From assembly GCA_007121485.1 (NCBI GenBank), contig SKKM01000002.1, forward strand, positions 1-10,024: a stretch of 10,024 bases of DNA. The letters are read 5' to 3'. Source of the DNA: Wenzhouxiangella sp. Lineage in GTDB: Bacteria; Pseudomonadota; Gammaproteobacteria; Xanthomonadales; Wenzhouxiangellaceae. Under the pieces are notes generated by a model, which did no database searches, was not told the DNA's origin, and worked only from the letters and a program-made list of their open reading frames with translations. The position numbers and the translations under genes are program-made. Positions 9,024 through 10,024 of the stretch are shown one piece after another. How positions within the stretch are numbered: position 1 is the first letter of the stretch; every line of letters begins with the position of its first letter.

Positions 9024-9069
9024 TGTATAACAAGTGCAGGCGGTCACACAAATGCAGCCCAAATGTGAC
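9024..9069 (-). promoter_or_regulatory. Candidate promoter and inverted-repeat operator of unit B
   Basis: On the minus strand TTGTGT (9051-9046) and TATACA (9029-9024) are 16 bases apart, slightly short for sigma-70. A six-base inverted repeat GTCACA (9043-9048) and TGTGAC (9064-9069), offset by about two helical turns, overlaps the -35 element. Its TCACA/TGTG core and spacing recur in unit A. The half-sites face the opposite way from a CRP site, so CRP is unlikely. The region lies within 65 bases of the valS stop. Confidence 0.4.
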
Positions 9070-9085
9070 GCAGTGGAGAGTGGAG

Positions 9086-10024
9086 CTACAGGGCTTCGAG
9101 TCGCTCGATCTGGGCGCGCAAATCCGTCACCGTGTTGCGGTGGTCCGCCAGGCGATGGCGCTCCTTGTCGACCACCTCGGCCGGCGCGTTGGCGACGAAG
9201 CGTTCGTTGGCCAATTTCTTCTCGACCTGCTCCAGGCCTTTCAGTTCGCGCTCGAGCTGCTTGTTCAGGCGCGCCAGTTCCTCGCCTACGTCGACCAGTC
9301 CGGCCAGCGGAATCAGCAGACGCAACTCGCCGGAAAGCGCTGTGGCACAGGCAGCGCTGTCGAAGTCCGGTGCCACGATCTCGATTCGTTCCAAACGGGC
9401 CAGCTTGCGGATCAGGTCGCTGAATCGATCCAGCCGCGCGTGATCGCTCTCGCCACCGCCCTGAACCAGCAAGGGCATCGGCTTGCCGGGCGCGAGGTTG
9501 AGTTCGGTGCGGGCCGAGCGCACGGCGGAGATCACCGCCTTCAGCCATTCGGTATCGGACTCGGCGGCAGCGTCCATAATTCCGACCGCAGGCCAAGAGG
9601 TCTGGCTGATGCTGCCTCCTGCCACGCCGGCAGGGCCGCGAACGCGTTGCCAGATTTCCTCGGTGATAAAGGGTACAAAGGGATGCAGCAGGCGAAGGGT
9701 CGTTTCCAATACATGGGCCAGGGTATGGCGCGTGGCCTTGGCGGTGACCGGATCGGCAGCGATCGCTTCTTCGAATAGCGCCGGCTTGGACAGTTCCAGG
9801 TACCAGTCGCAGAACTCGTTCCAGACGAATTCATACAAGCTGCGGGTGGCCAGGTCGAAGCGGTAGTCGGCCAGGGCCTGGTCGACCTCGGCGATGGTGC
9901 GGTTCAGGCGTGACAGGATCCAGCGCGACAGGGTGTCCAACTCGTCGTCACTCGGCGCGGGCAGGGGCTCCTCGCCCACGTTCATCAGGGTGAAGCGCGC
10001 GGCGTTCCACAGCTTGTTCAGGAA
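9086..10024 (-). CDS. valS: Valyl-tRNA synthetase, C-terminal part (N-terminus off window)
   Basis: The frame is open from the right edge to a TAG at 9086-9088, giving the last 312 residues of an enzyme normally of about 900-950. ValS charges tRNA-Val with valine in the cytoplasm. The visible part starts with FLNKLWNAARFTLMN, the segment that follows the KMSKS catalytic loop in ValS. The anticodon-binding helical domain follows (WILSRLNRTI, YEFVWNEFCDWYLELSKP, HPFVPFITEEIW), and then the C-terminal coiled-coil tRNA arm (GELRLLIPLAGLVDVGEELARL, LANERFVANAPAEVVDKERHRL). The catalytic core and start lie beyond 10024; an internal Met at 9985 is not the true start. The gene is intact here, unlike its fragment at 6250-6510. 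No clear intrinsic terminator follows. Confidence 0.96.
   Translation of the reverse strand, partial: FLNKLWNAARFTLMNVGEEPLPAPSDDELDTLSRWILSRLNRTIAEVDQALADYRFDLATRSLYEFVWNEFCDWYLELSKPALFEEAIAADPVTAKATRHTLAHVLETTLRLLHPFVPFITEEIWQRVRGPAGVAGGSISQTSWPAVGIMDAAAESDTEWLKAVISAVRSARTELNLAPGKPMPLLVQGGGESDHARLDRFSDLIRKLARLERIEIVAPDFDSAACATALSGELRLLIPLAGLVDVGEELARLNKQLERELKGLEQVEKKLANERFVANAPAEVVDKERHRLADHRNTVTDLRAQIERLEAL

Larger units (their letters stand above)
6515..9725. repeat. Tandem duplication unit B
   Basis: This copy runs from the terminator-like relic through the small gene, the TPR gene and its promoter, into the valS coding region. The two TPR start codons are 2834 bases apart. The right limit, near 9725, is where the valS fragment stops resembling valS; it is uncertain by some tens of bases. 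Confidence 0.7.

Noticed and set aside
9043..9069. CRP-type site (TGTGA/TCACA)
   Set aside because: The half-sites occur in the reverse order (TCACA first) and with 15 rather than 6 bases between them.
8234..9778. A 514-codon plus-strand frame across the unit B TPR gene and valS
   Set aside because: It is antisense to two supported genes and includes their intergenic region.

Overview
The window looks like chromosomal DNA from a GC-rich gammaproteobacterium. The N-terminal module of the two TPR proteins, the TonB-dependent receptor and the chromosomal valS are a combination I associate with the Lysobacterales/Wenzhouxiangella neighbourhood. That placement is a guess from protein style; no rRNA or other marker is present. 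Nothing in the window looks like a phage, an insertion sequence, a CRISPR array or a tRNA.

Layout, left to right. (1) 2-781, minus strand: a periplasmic solute-binding protein of the TctC/Bug type, cut by the left window edge. (2) 782-1044: a divergent intergenic region with weak promoters for both neighbours and a long, nearly perfect hairpin (904-946) where the receptor mRNA should begin. (3) 1045-3540, plus strand: a complete TonB-dependent outer-membrane receptor, closed by a strong intrinsic terminator (3569-3602). (4) 3606-9088, all minus strand: a tandemly duplicated two-gene module. Each copy has a ~660-residue membrane-anchored protein (three predicted TM helices, a TolB/FlgO-like domain, TPR repeats) followed by a small protein with a probable beta-sandwich and a conserved PPLDPYII C-terminus. 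Unit B is 8917-6560 and unit A is 6083-3606. (5) 9086-10024, minus strand: the C-terminal 312 residues of valyl-tRNA synthetase, cut by the right edge.

The most informative part is the 476-base gap between the two units (6084-6559). It holds the decayed scar of the duplication event. On one side is a terminator-like hairpin resembling the one behind the receptor gene. On the other is a frameshifted, internally deleted copy of the 3' end of valS. The simplest history is an ancestral order receptor > terminator < small gene < TPR gene < valS, with a tandem duplication running from the receptor terminator to inside valS. The extra valS end then decayed by frameshifts and an in-frame 384-base deletion between two GCCGAG hexamers, while the promoter, leader and both module genes were kept in each copy.

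The two units have since diverged. The small protein of unit A has a signal peptide and two cysteine pairs; its unit B partner has neither and should stay in the cytoplasm. Shared promoter, inverted-repeat and leader-hairpin sequences suggest that both units keep similar control. The function of the module is not known to me; a membrane sensor or assembly scaffold with a small partner is only a working idea.
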